NCBI GenBank assembly: GCA_900128395.1 | Contig: LT649838.1 | Span: 1 to 12,706, forward strand | Direction of reading: 5' to 3' | DNA: 12,706 nt | From: Stramenopiles sp. TOSAG23-2 | Lineage: Eukaryota; Sar | In this document: positions 6,085 through 12,706 of the stretch, piece after piece | Layout: the number at the start of each line of letters is the position of its first letter | Numbering within the stretch: position 1 is the stretch's first letter | Program-made: the position numbers and the translations under genes | Notes under the pieces: generated by a model | Database searches by the model: none | Told to the model about the DNA's origin: nothing | Seen by the model: only the letters and a program-made list of their open reading frames with translations

Positions 6085-8502
6085 ATGAGTTTTCTCTTCA
6101 ACTTGTTTAGTGGATCCCAACCTGCCGAAGAGGAAAGCGGCGAAGACTTGGACAGTAGTAGTGAAACTGAACAGGATCAAAGCGATAGCCAAGAAGTTCA
6201 TACAAGACCATCTGGCTCCACATTGACACATGAATGTATGAGGAAAGCAAAGAGACAGAAGAAAAATAATGTCGAAGATAACAGTCCAGTTATGAAAGGA
6301 TTCTCTATGCAACATACACAAGCACCTATACAACATATGCAAACGTGGCCTGTGAAAAGGTATGAACCGTCACTGGGCGTCCAAGAGCCATATACCAATA
6401 ACAAACCGGTTTCGCAACCAAACCAACCGTACAGTGACATCATGTCTCCTGTAAGAGGCCAGCAACATTATCCGATGAGCAATTTTATGCAAAATTCTAA
6501 TGCGCAAAATTCCAATGCGCAAAATTCCAACGCTTTCCCGCCACGAATGATGCAACAAGAAAGAAACGCAGCATATCTTTCTCCCCCAAGGTTCTCCAGA
6601 GAAACGCGACAAGTCTATGATCCAAGGTTGTCTAGTCCTAATCGATCGCAGGAACTGGCGTTGAACCCCTACCAATCTCCGCATTATCAATCAGAAAGCG
6701 TTCATTCAAGCTTTCCAATGTTCCACAAGATGGAGGAATCAAACTATCAAACCCCACGCCCTTCCCCGGCACGCGATAATAACTCAACAAGGTTGAACTA
6801 TCACAAAAAACCTGCATGGCCAGTGATAGACCGAGACCGCAACGAGTCAGACGAGTCTGGTGATTTTGCATCTAGTTCTCAAGCAAGTTTGGACAATGAA
6901 GAACAGGCAGAGAAGAACAATAAATGCGCCTTTTGTAAAATGGGAAAAGAGAGTGGCGAGCAAGTGCTTGGACCATATTCAAAAGTTGGCTCTTCAAGAA
7001 AATATTATGTTCATGAAACCTGCGCAAGATGGTGCCCTGATTTGAAAGAATTCTCTCAGTCTACTTTGTACCCACCACCACGAAGGTTTAACGTAGTGTT
7101 GATAAAAGCAATCACGCGTTCTAGTGCATTGAAATGTGCATATTGTAGAGAAAAGGGAGCCGGTATTGGATGCATTGATCACAAATGCAAACATTCCTAC
7201 CATCTACCATGCGCAGTGAAAGATGGTGCGGCCTTTGTTCGTATAGAGAATTTTTTACAGAAGCAAAAGATTGTACCCTTTCTCTGTGGCATTTATTGCC
7301 GAGATTGTAGCCCATTCCATCAGCACATTCCATCCACTCCAAATCACCCAATGAATGTGTACAAAATGCTGCAAAACAATCGGTTTAAACCAGAAGAAAT
7401 GAAAGAAATGGCACGCACATTGTTAATCGTGGATAAAGTGGTGAACGAACGCGAAGGAAAAAAAAAGAAGGAGGTGGAGGTAAAATTCTTTGGTGGAAAC
7501 TATTCACAGTGGGTGCAAGTGGAAGATGTTCCAGATTCATTACTTCGTCATCGTCATTCGAAGATGAAGAAAAGGTCTCCTTTGTACAATGCTACTTCAG
7601 AAGAAGACAACAACGAAGAAGAGGAAGAAGAAGAAGAGGAAGAAGAAGCCGACGAAGAAGTGTGTGATGTATGCAAGGGCGAAAAATCAACCAGTAGGAA
7701 TCCAATAATTTATTGCGATGGAAAAGGTTGTGAAGTAAGTGTCCATAAACGATGTTACGGTATTTCAAGCGTACCCAAAGGAAAGTGGTTGTGTTATCGC
7801 TGTGCTGCTCAAGCACCATTGAATACGAAATGCTCGCGCTGCAATTCCGCAAAAGCTAGTCAAGCAATGACATGCAAATTCTCCGAATGGGTACATGTTA
7901 CATGTCTGAACGAGGATAGGAAGTTTCAAGTGGCAAAAGGGTCCTCCTTTTCTTCTGTGAAAACTCGGCGTGCACTTCAAATGGCAAGAATAACACCTCG
8001 TGATAGGCAAGATATTTGGGAGATTATCCTTCGTGAAGAGACGCATGTAAAATGCCCTGTATGTAGAATCAACCACATCAAAAAGGAGGGTTCGTTTCAA
8101 TGTGCGCATATTGACGCAACAGCGAAGGGTAAAGGGAAAACTGCACAAGAGGAGATATGGAATATGATACCATCTTGTAGTAAATGCAATTTGACATGCA
8201 ATACAAAAAACTTGATTGATTTTATGGATAATTCTATCATGATGCGACCACACATTAAGCCACTCTTGTTTCTAAAGGTAAAATCCATTATACGTAGTCA
8301 AATGGATTGTTGCCCGTTAAGCATCAAAGAAATCCTCAGTGAGAAAAATTTTGTAACAGTAGTCGGAAAACTATACAACCCTAAAAAAATGTCTACAATC
8401 GCTCGCTTGTTGACACTATCGTCAGAGGAACACCATAATTTGTTTGTGGAACCGGACGAACCGGCACCAGTACACTTTTACAATAAATTTCTTAGCAAAT
8501 AG
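6085..8502 (+). CDS. PHD-finger chromatin reader fused to an HNH-nuclease-like domain
   Basis: 805 residues. Residues 1-275 are disordered, with a basic nuclear signal (KAKRQKK, 54-60) and a QNSNA repeat near 136-150. An extended PHD follows: pre-PHD C281, C284, H310, C313, then PHD C351, C354, C363, C368, H373, C376, C405, C408. Residues 464-482 (VEVKFFGGNYSQWVQVEDV) look Tudor- or PWWP-like. After eleven Glu (511-521) comes a C4HC3 PHD finger: C527, C530, C544, C549, H554, C557, C570, C573, with YCDG and VHKRCYGI as in BRPF/Jade-type readers of the histone H3 tail. A zinc knuckle follows (C583, C586, H604, C607). Residues 657-714 match an HNH fold: C657, C660, CAH675, N693, IPSC698, C701-N702, N706. 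Nuclear histone reading is likely; DNA cleavage is unproven. ATG 6085 was preferred to an upstream TTG. The 3' end overlaps the next gene by 11 bp. Confidence 0.92.
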   Translation: MSFLFNLFSGSQPAEEESGEDLDSSSETEQDQSDSQEVHTRPSGSTLTHECMRKAKRQKKNNVEDNSPVMKGFSMQHTQAPIQHMQTWPVKRYEPSLGVQEPYTNNKPVSQPNQPYSDIMSPVRGQQHYPMSNFMQNSNAQNSNAQNSNAFPPRMMQQERNAAYLSPPRFSRETRQVYDPRLSSPNRSQELALNPYQSPHYQSESVHSSFPMFHKMEESNYQTPRPSPARDNNSTRLNYHKKPAWPVIDRDRNESDESGDFASSSQASLDNEEQAEKNNKCAFCKMGKESGEQVLGPYSKVGSSRKYYVHETCARWCPDLKEFSQSTLYPPPRRFNVVLIKAITRSSALKCAYCREKGAGIGCIDHKCKHSYHLPCAVKDGAAFVRIENFLQKQKIVPFLCGIYCRDCSPFHQHIPSTPNHPMNVYKMLQNNRFKPEEMKEMARTLLIVDKVVNEREGKKKKEVEVKFFGGNYSQWVQVEDVPDSLLRHRHSKMKKRSPLYNATSEEDNNEEEEEEEEEEEADEEVCDVCKGEKSTSRNPIIYCDGKGCEVSVHKRCYGISSVPKGKWLCYRCAAQAPLNTKCSRCNSAKASQAMTCKFSEWVHVTCLNEDRKFQVAKGSSFSSVKTRRALQMARITPRDRQDIWEIILREETHVKCPVCRINHIKKEGSFQCAHIDATAKGKGKTAQEEIWNMIPSCSKCNLTCNTKNLIDFMDNSIMMRPHIKPLLFLKVKSIIRSQMDCCPLSIKEILSEKNFVTVVGKLYNPKKMSTIARLLTLSSEEHHNLFVEPDEPAPVHFYNKFLSK
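6490..6534 (+). repeat. Three 15-base in-frame repeats (QNSNA)
   Basis: Three tandem units of CAAAATTCYAAYGCG type at 6490-6504, 6505-6519 and 6520-6534, encoding QNSNA three times in the disordered N-terminal part of the PHD/HNH protein. The copies differ at only a few bases, so length variation between strains is likely. Confidence 0.85.
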
Positions 8503-8815
8503 ATTTGGGTCTATATTCAACCGTTGGTATAGATTGTAAATCGAGTTGATGCGCCTCGACCAGTGTAAATACCACCAAATCTTGACAATTATTGCTAGTG
8601 ATATGCACCGTAATAGTGTCACCATCTTTCTGCAACCGAATGGTAGAGTTACTGCCCAGTTGGGTCAGCAGAATCCTGTTAGCATGATAAGTGCCTAGTT
8701 TACAGAATCGTATAGCAAATGTAGCATTGTTAAAGGGAAGTTTCGCTTGGAGGCTCAAGTAGATAGTGTCGCTAGGAGTAATACGAGCAGTAAACATATG
8801 GTTTAAAATATCCAT
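8492..8815 (-). CDS. Small probable beta-sheet protein of unknown family
   Basis: With the ATG at 8815 the protein is 107 residues. It alternates short hydrophobic strands with polar turns (IYLSLQAKLPF, ATFAIRFCKLG, STIRLQKDGDTITVHIT, DLVVFTLVEA), which suggests a compact all-beta domain; there is no signal peptide or membrane segment. A longer start at 8899 would overlap the end of the upstream gene and would place the TATA boxes inside the coding region, so 8815 is preferred. Its stop overlaps the last 11 bp of the convergent PHD/HNH gene. Small capsid, histone-chaperone-like or adaptor proteins can look like this, but no family was recognised. It lies 52 bases after the 993-residue gene on the same strand. 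Confidence 0.7.
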   Translation of the reverse strand: MDILNHMFTARITPSDTIYLSLQAKLPFNNATFAIRFCKLGTYHANRILLTQLGSNSTIRLQKDGDTITVHITSNNCQDLVVFTLVEAHQLDLQSIPTVEYRPKSIC

Positions 8816-8830
8816 TGATGGAATATAAAT

Positions 8831-8840
8831 TATATTTATA
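8831..8840 (-). promoter_or_regulatory. Second TATA-like site before the 107-residue gene
   Basis: On the minus strand this reads TATAAATATA, 16-25 bases before the ATG at 8815. This is too close for a normal leader, so the site at 8865-8872 is the better candidate. Confidence 0.25.
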
Positions 8841-8864
8841 GTCAAAAAATATCTGAAAGCTATT

Positions 8865-8872
8865 CTTTTATA
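8865..8872 (-). promoter_or_regulatory. TATA box overlapping the stop codon of the 993-residue gene
   Basis: The minus strand reads TATAAAAG, a canonical TATA box, and its TAA is the stop codon of the upstream gene (8868-8870). It lies 50-57 bases before the ATG at 8815, which leaves room for a start site about 30 bases on and a leader of about 20 bases. It supports separate transcription of the 107-residue gene and the choice of the 8815 start. Confidence 0.5.
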
Positions 8873-11849
8873 CGGGCGCATTAGCATATTCATGGACACG
8901 TGGGTTTACTAATGCTTCGCCGTTTCGTTTGCTGCCACTCAAGCGTCTCATCAAGCGTCCACATAGTGAATCGTCGTTCTCCGAATCGTAGTCGGTTGCT
9001 TGCTTGAATTTTTCATTCCAACGTTGTTGCGCCACCTCCATTCTGTTGTCCCATTGTTGTTGGAGCGAGGTCAAATTGTATTTGCAAATAACACGATATA
9101 GTTCCCACACCAATTTAAACCAAAAGATTTGCGCATTCTGCTCCAATGTTGTCAATTTGCACATGTTCACAAATCTGTCTTCGTTAGCACCATTAGAGCC
9201 ATCGTATTCCGCAAAGTGTTTGTATTCTTTCTCCCACGAAGGAGGATGGCTTGGATGCGAGGACATGCGGTCAATAACATAATCTGTAAATTCGAAAAGA
9301 CTGGCTAACTTGCGAAGATTGCATTTGAAAGGCGTATAGCTTTTTTTCACAACGTTTCGAGACACGTGATTTTCTTTCATGCAAATCATCGCGATGTCTT
9401 CATTGATTTTATTCAAAATATCTCCAGAATGACAATTACCTTCCGCTTTTAGATAATCGTATATTTTAATCAATAAAATCGCTGAGCCGTATCTTCCAGC
9501 ATAATCGTATTCCAATTTACAATTCGCTCGAGCTGCAATTTTTAAATGCTCTGGAATTTCACCAGTGTAAACCATTGGGTCAACATTCCCAAACCATTTT
9601 TTTGGTAATACAATTTTACCTGTGCGCACGATGGTTTTCCATAATGTATCCATTTCGGTAATGGATTCTGAAACCCCAGGATTATTCCCTTTCCCTGTAT
9701 TTGGCAATTGCAAGGTATTTGGTGGACGCACCGCACATGTCATGGTTTTTAAAGGTAATTTCATCTCCTCACCATTAATAGTAAATCGAGCAGTCAATTG
9801 AGAAACCTTTTTGCTGTATACATCGTTCTTCCAAACGTTGAGTGCTTTTAAGTCGTTTGGTAAAAGCTGTTCTGGATTGGTTAAGCATTTAATGACTGCA
9901 TCATGTGGTGTATTTTCTGGTACAACAGGTGAAATGAACACTCTTGAACCATACTTGTAGTTTGGCGTTACGAGCGGAAACAGATGAATCTTCGTGCAGG
10001 TATAATTGGAACGGCCTTTTTTTGCACCTTTTGTGATGGCTATTCGTGGTTCTGTGTTGTTGTATAAGACTCGATGTCCAGTACAGTGCTCATATGCATC
10101 CACTAAATCGCAGCAAAAAGCATGCAAACCTTCTTTCTCACCTGTTTCATGGCCATTGATGATAAAATTAAAATCCGTTTTTTTCTTTTGTTTTTTGTCA
10201 TCATCCCGTCTCATTTTTGCCTCTTTTTTAATGATGCGAAATCGATTTCCATGCATTACAACAATGGATAATCCATAGTCAAATTTGGGCAATCCTTCTG
10301 GATAACTAGCTACGCCTGCCGTATCACCATTTGGATTAAACAATTGATAATCTTTTTGCGATTTTATATGAATTTGGATATTGTTCATTTTACGCATACT
10401 AAAACGACAAGAAAATTCGAGGGGAGTTTGCCATTGTGTAAATGTATGGGCATAAGGTGTGTCTTTTAATTGCATCTTCACATGATGAATCATGTCATAC
10501 ACATCTTCCAATGTGTTGCCAAGCAAAGAAGGTGCTTTGTATCGTGTACCAGCATTCTCTGCTTCTTCGTGTGCTACTACTAAGGCGGCAAAATAAAACC
10601 GAACCCACCTTGCACCTTCGTTCGTTTGAACAAGGTATTTAATGAATTTTCTTGGTGTCGTACCATGCAAACCTTTCATATGGCCGTTCATCGAATACAA
10701 ATAAATTAATTCTTTGTAAATGTTTCCAGATACCATATTGTTGTGAAATGTGTCGGTATTTTTTCGAATTTCGGCGAAGTTTTTTTGAAATTTGTGCGCG
10801 TTTTTCACCTCCTGATGGAATTGGAAATCGGTTCTTTTGTCGATGAGGCTCCCCAACGTAATGACGTCAGGCACTTTTGTTTGCATAATAGCGTTTACAA
10901 AATCTTGCTGCATTTTTAAACGTTTGTTTGGTTTTGCATTCTTCTTCTTTTCGATAGTTGCCCCTTTTTTTATTTTTCTCAATCGCACGGCATCGTGGCA
11001 ATGCTCAATTGCATTGTTTTTCGATTCGATATTGTAAAGGTAACATGCTGCTTTTAACCCATTGCCTATTTTACGCCCAGCAGTTGCTACCGATTCACCA
11101 GATAATGTGCCGTTGTTTATCATACAAAAATCTGTTTTAGGTGCAATGTTTTTCACCGTTTCCCATTGATTTGGAATATTCAACAATTTCGCACATTCTC
11201 TTGCTATGGATTCGTCATCATCTTTTTCTTCTTCTGTTTTAAATGCGGTTTTCAACTTGTGGAAGTAGCGAATGGTACGATTCAAGTGAATCAACGGCGC
11301 ATCGTTGTTTCTCAAGGTTTCTTTGCGTGTGTTCACAATAGACAAGATTTTGGATTTACAGCGCAAACCAGACCAAAACTTGGAGGATGTGTTGTCTTCT
11401 TTTGTATATATTAACCAGTCGATAAACGTATTTTGGTGTTTATCGTTTCTGGATAAATTATAGTTTTTCGATGCAGTAATTACTTCGGCGGCATAATCAC
11501 AGTGTTTTATATGATCCAAGATGGAAATAAATTCATCTATCGTATAAACGACAATACAACGAGTAGTGATGCCTTGATGTTTACATATCGCTTTGATTTC
11601 AGCATTCATTGCTTTGTGTGCAGGTGAATTATGTTTCATCTTTAACGTACGGGCTGCTTTGGTTATTAATGATTTTTCAAATTCCGTGTAATTGAAAGCC
11701 GATACCCAGATCTTGACATCTTTTACATAGTAAACTGATTTGAGAGGCGAACCTTTTCTCGCGTCTACGATCTGAACGCTCTCGTATTGTGTCGTTTCTC
11801 TTTGCAAAGGTTCTTCGAAGACTTTTTGATTGCCAATGAAACCAAACAT
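8868..11849 (-). CDS. Large 993-residue protein of unrecognised family
   Basis: An unbroken frame of nearly 3 kb; the ATG at 11849 gives MFGFIGNQKVFEE and 993 residues. I recognise no family. There is no signal peptide, no Walker A motif, no YxDD, no polymerase DTDS box and no obvious zinc finger. Two basic stretches stand out: about residues 285-311 (KKKNAKPNKRLKM) and about 538-558 (MRRDDDKKQKKK), either of which could be a nuclear signal or nucleic-acid contact. The middle (about 430-760) is rich in aromatic and beta-like text (KYGSRVFISPVVPENTP); the C-terminal third looks helical and ends in a basic tail (RRLSGSKRNGE). An upstream ATG at 12032 would add 61 residues of repetitive Thr/His/Arg-rich text that reads like leader sequence and holds the TATA-like site. 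Structural, replication or transposase-like roles all remain open. Confidence 0.85.
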   Translation of the reverse strand: MFGFIGNQKVFEEPLQRETTQYESVQIVDARKGSPLKSVYYVKDVKIWVSAFNYTEFEKSLITKAARTLKMKHNSPAHKAMNAEIKAICKHQGITTRCIVVYTIDEFISILDHIKHCDYAAEVITASKNYNLSRNDKHQNTFIDWLIYTKEDNTSSKFWSGLRCKSKILSIVNTRKETLRNNDAPLIHLNRTIRYFHKLKTAFKTEEEKDDDESIARECAKLLNIPNQWETVKNIAPKTDFCMINNGTLSGESVATAGRKIGNGLKAACYLYNIESKNNAIEHCHDAVRLRKIKKGATIEKKKNAKPNKRLKMQQDFVNAIMQTKVPDVITLGSLIDKRTDFQFHQEVKNAHKFQKNFAEIRKNTDTFHNNMVSGNIYKELIYLYSMNGHMKGLHGTTPRKFIKYLVQTNEGARWVRFYFAALVVAHEEAENAGTRYKAPSLLGNTLEDVYDMIHHVKMQLKDTPYAHTFTQWQTPLEFSCRFSMRKMNNIQIHIKSQKDYQLFNPNGDTAGVASYPEGLPKFDYGLSIVVMHGNRFRIIKKEAKMRRDDDKKQKKKTDFNFIINGHETGEKEGLHAFCCDLVDAYEHCTGHRVLYNNTEPRIAITKGAKKGRSNYTCTKIHLFPLVTPNYKYGSRVFISPVVPENTPHDAVIKCLTNPEQLLPNDLKALNVWKNDVYSKKVSQLTARFTINGEEMKLPLKTMTCAVRPPNTLQLPNTGKGNNPGVSESITEMDTLWKTIVRTGKIVLPKKWFGNVDPMVYTGEIPEHLKIAARANCKLEYDYAGRYGSAILLIKIYDYLKAEGNCHSGDILNKINEDIAMICMKENHVSRNVVKKSYTPFKCNLRKLASLFEFTDYVIDRMSSHPSHPPSWEKEYKHFAEYDGSNGANEDRFVNMCKLTTLEQNAQIFWFKLVWELYRVICKYNLTSLQQQWDNRMEVAQQRWNEKFKQATDYDSENDDSLCGRLMRRLSGSKRNGEALVNPRVHEYANAPV

Positions 11850-11902
11850 GTTTTGTGTTCTTGTTTCGTGTCTTGTCTCGTGTTGAGGGTTGTGGTGTAT
11901 TG

Positions 11903-11912
11903 TTTTTTTATC
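11903..11912 (-). promoter_or_regulatory. TATA-like GATAAAAAAA before the 993-residue gene
   Basis: On the minus strand, 54-63 bases before the ATG at 11849, and identical in ten bases to 6051-6060. The following leader is A/C-rich (ACACCACAACCCTCAACACG), as leaders of compact protist or viral genes often are. It supports the internal ATG as the true start. Confidence 0.3.
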
Positions 11913-12075
11913 TCTGTTGAAATATATGTATGTACGGTTGTTGCATGCACGTGTTGGTTGTGTGCGTGTTGGCGTACATAATTTATTAATAGTGTTATTT
12001 TCATAGTATAAAATATCGTAAAAACAAGCCATATTTTTTTTTTCTCGTTTATTTTCATAAATTGTATGTGCTGCT

Positions 12076-12103
12076 AGAATATTCTAATAAAATTCCAACA
12101 TTT
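12076..12103. promoter_or_regulatory. AGAATATTCT-cored element, copy 3
   Basis: Matches the copy at 1301-1328 at 25 of 28 positions, in the same orientation, and like it lies upstream of a minus-strand gene (44 bases from the ATG at 12032, 227 from the preferred ATG at 11849). It may be a shared promoter element or part of a dispersed repeat. Confidence 0.45.
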
Positions 12104-12247
12104 TTTTAGCACTACACAGGACCCACAAAAACGTGCATATTATTCCCATGCTAATTTACAAAATTGGTCCTTTTTCCAGATGGATTTTCTAATCGAGCGC
12201 TCGAGCTCTCCATTTTGCACGGATTTTGGGTGTTTTTAAGGATGTTG

Positions 12248-12337
12248 CCGGAAATAGTTGGGATAGTTCAATTTCGACGTTGGGACTTTCCGGTAAAGTT
12301 GAGCCTATGCTGTGTGCTGCTAATTCCAACTTTACGG
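12248..12337. repeat. Nested inverted repeats
   Basis: CCGGAAA (12248-12254) is the reverse complement of TTTCCGG (12287-12293). Overlapping it, CCGGTAAAGTTG (12290-12301) pairs with CAACTTTACGG (12327-12337) with one base bulged. Two alternative hairpins could therefore form around 12287-12301. No gene is adjacent to which this could be assigned as a terminator with any certainty. Confidence 0.5.
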
Positions 12338-12496
12338 CGAACTTTGCGGCTTTTTTTATTTTGAATGGTCAAAAATGCCTTGTAATCCCATAGTGACTAT
12401 TTTTCTCGGGATCGCAGGGAAAGTACATTGGGAATAGGCCGGTTAGCTTGTGATTAGATTATATAATATGGTATATGCATCCGAAGTTTATAGCTT

Positions 12497-12517
12497 CCCT
12501 TAATATAATATTAAGGG
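12497..12517. repeat. Perfect 21-base palindrome
   Basis: CCCTTAATAT, a central A, and ATATTAAGGG: ten bases on each side pair perfectly. It may be a protein-binding site, a cruciform or hairpin, or chance structure in AT-rich DNA. No coding context. Confidence 0.7.
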
Positions 12518-12706
12518 CGGAGGAGGATCGATTTTGTAGATCTAAAAAAATTGCACCATCAGCTGATCGTCAGCTTCGTGCGGTATTAATAATAAATGTA
12601 TGTCCCCTACATTAGTTGTTACGTCACAGGGTCCTCATTTTAAGGATTATTAACATAAAGTGGTTTAAATTGTTTCTAGTATAAATAATAATACTGTTAG
12701 AGTATT

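Larger units (their letters stand above)
11850..12706. other. Non-coding right flank with inverted repeats
   Basis: Apart from the possible N-terminal extension of the 993-residue gene (up to 12032), no gene is supported on either strand. The stretch holds an AGAATATTCT element (12076-12103), a perfect 12-base palindrome TCGAGCGCTCGA (12193-12204), nested inverted repeats (12248-12337), a 21-base palindrome (12497-12517) and ATCAGCTGAT near 12558. The last 150 bases are AT-rich and featureless. Confidence 0.55.

Noticed and set aside
8816-8899. Longer start for the 107-residue protein
   Set aside because: It would overlap the upstream coding region and place both TATA-like sites inside the gene; the beta-rich domain starts after the ATG at 8815.
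8868-11849. Polymerase, helicase, HUH-type replicase or tyrosine recombinase in the 993-residue protein
   Set aside because: I looked for Walker A, DTDS, YxDD, HxH and R-HxxR-Y patterns and found no convincing set; isolated partial matches such as KIHLF are not enough.
11850-12032. N-terminal extension of the 993-residue protein to the ATG at 12032
   Set aside because: The extra 61 residues are repetitive Thr/His/Arg-rich text of leader type and would swallow the TATA-like site. It cannot be excluded without transcript data.

Overview
The window looks like nuclear DNA of an AT-rich microbial eukaryote, or a large DNA element or virus living in one; I cannot name the species. The reasons are PHD and extended-PHD chromatin-reader domains, a SWIM zinc finger, TATA-like boxes a few tens of bases before several start codons, no bacterial ribosome-binding sites or operons, and a broken gene for a secreted surface protein (signal peptide, beta-helix, IPT/TIG-like domain). 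No RNA gene, CRISPR array, insertion sequence, reverse transcriptase, polymerase or tyrosine recombinase was recognised.

Layout. 1-245: AT-rich repeats. 246-615: a perfect 185-bp tandem duplication covering the 3' end of a minus-strand gene for a small RING-like zinc protein (433-1047). 1127-1395: a 134-bp tandem repeat just upstream of that gene. 1396-2634: a stretch without credible genes. 2635-4440: a decayed surface-protein gene readable only by changing frame several times. 4453-4725: a short orphan ORF. 4776-4901: a 126-bp imperfect palindrome with exactly equal arms.

From 5074 to 11849 the style changes to intact, closely packed genes: a stand-alone SWIM-finger/coiled-coil protein (minus), an 805-residue protein joining two PHD-type modules to an HNH-nuclease-like zinc domain (plus), a 107-residue probable beta-sheet protein (minus), and a 993-residue protein of unrecognised family (minus). 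The two middle genes overlap by 11 bp at their 3' ends, and a TATA box for the 107-residue gene overlaps the stop codon of the 993-residue gene. This density, next to a decayed host-like gene, suggests an inserted mobile or virus-like element. That is inference: no capsid, polymerase or integrase was identified.

Beyond 11849 the sequence is non-coding. It carries a third copy of the AGAATATTCT-cored element found upstream of the RING-like gene, several inverted repeats and a perfect 21-bp palindrome.

The most interesting item is the PHD/HNH fusion: a protein built to read histone tails that also carries a DNA-cutting-type fold, beside a large protein of unknown family.
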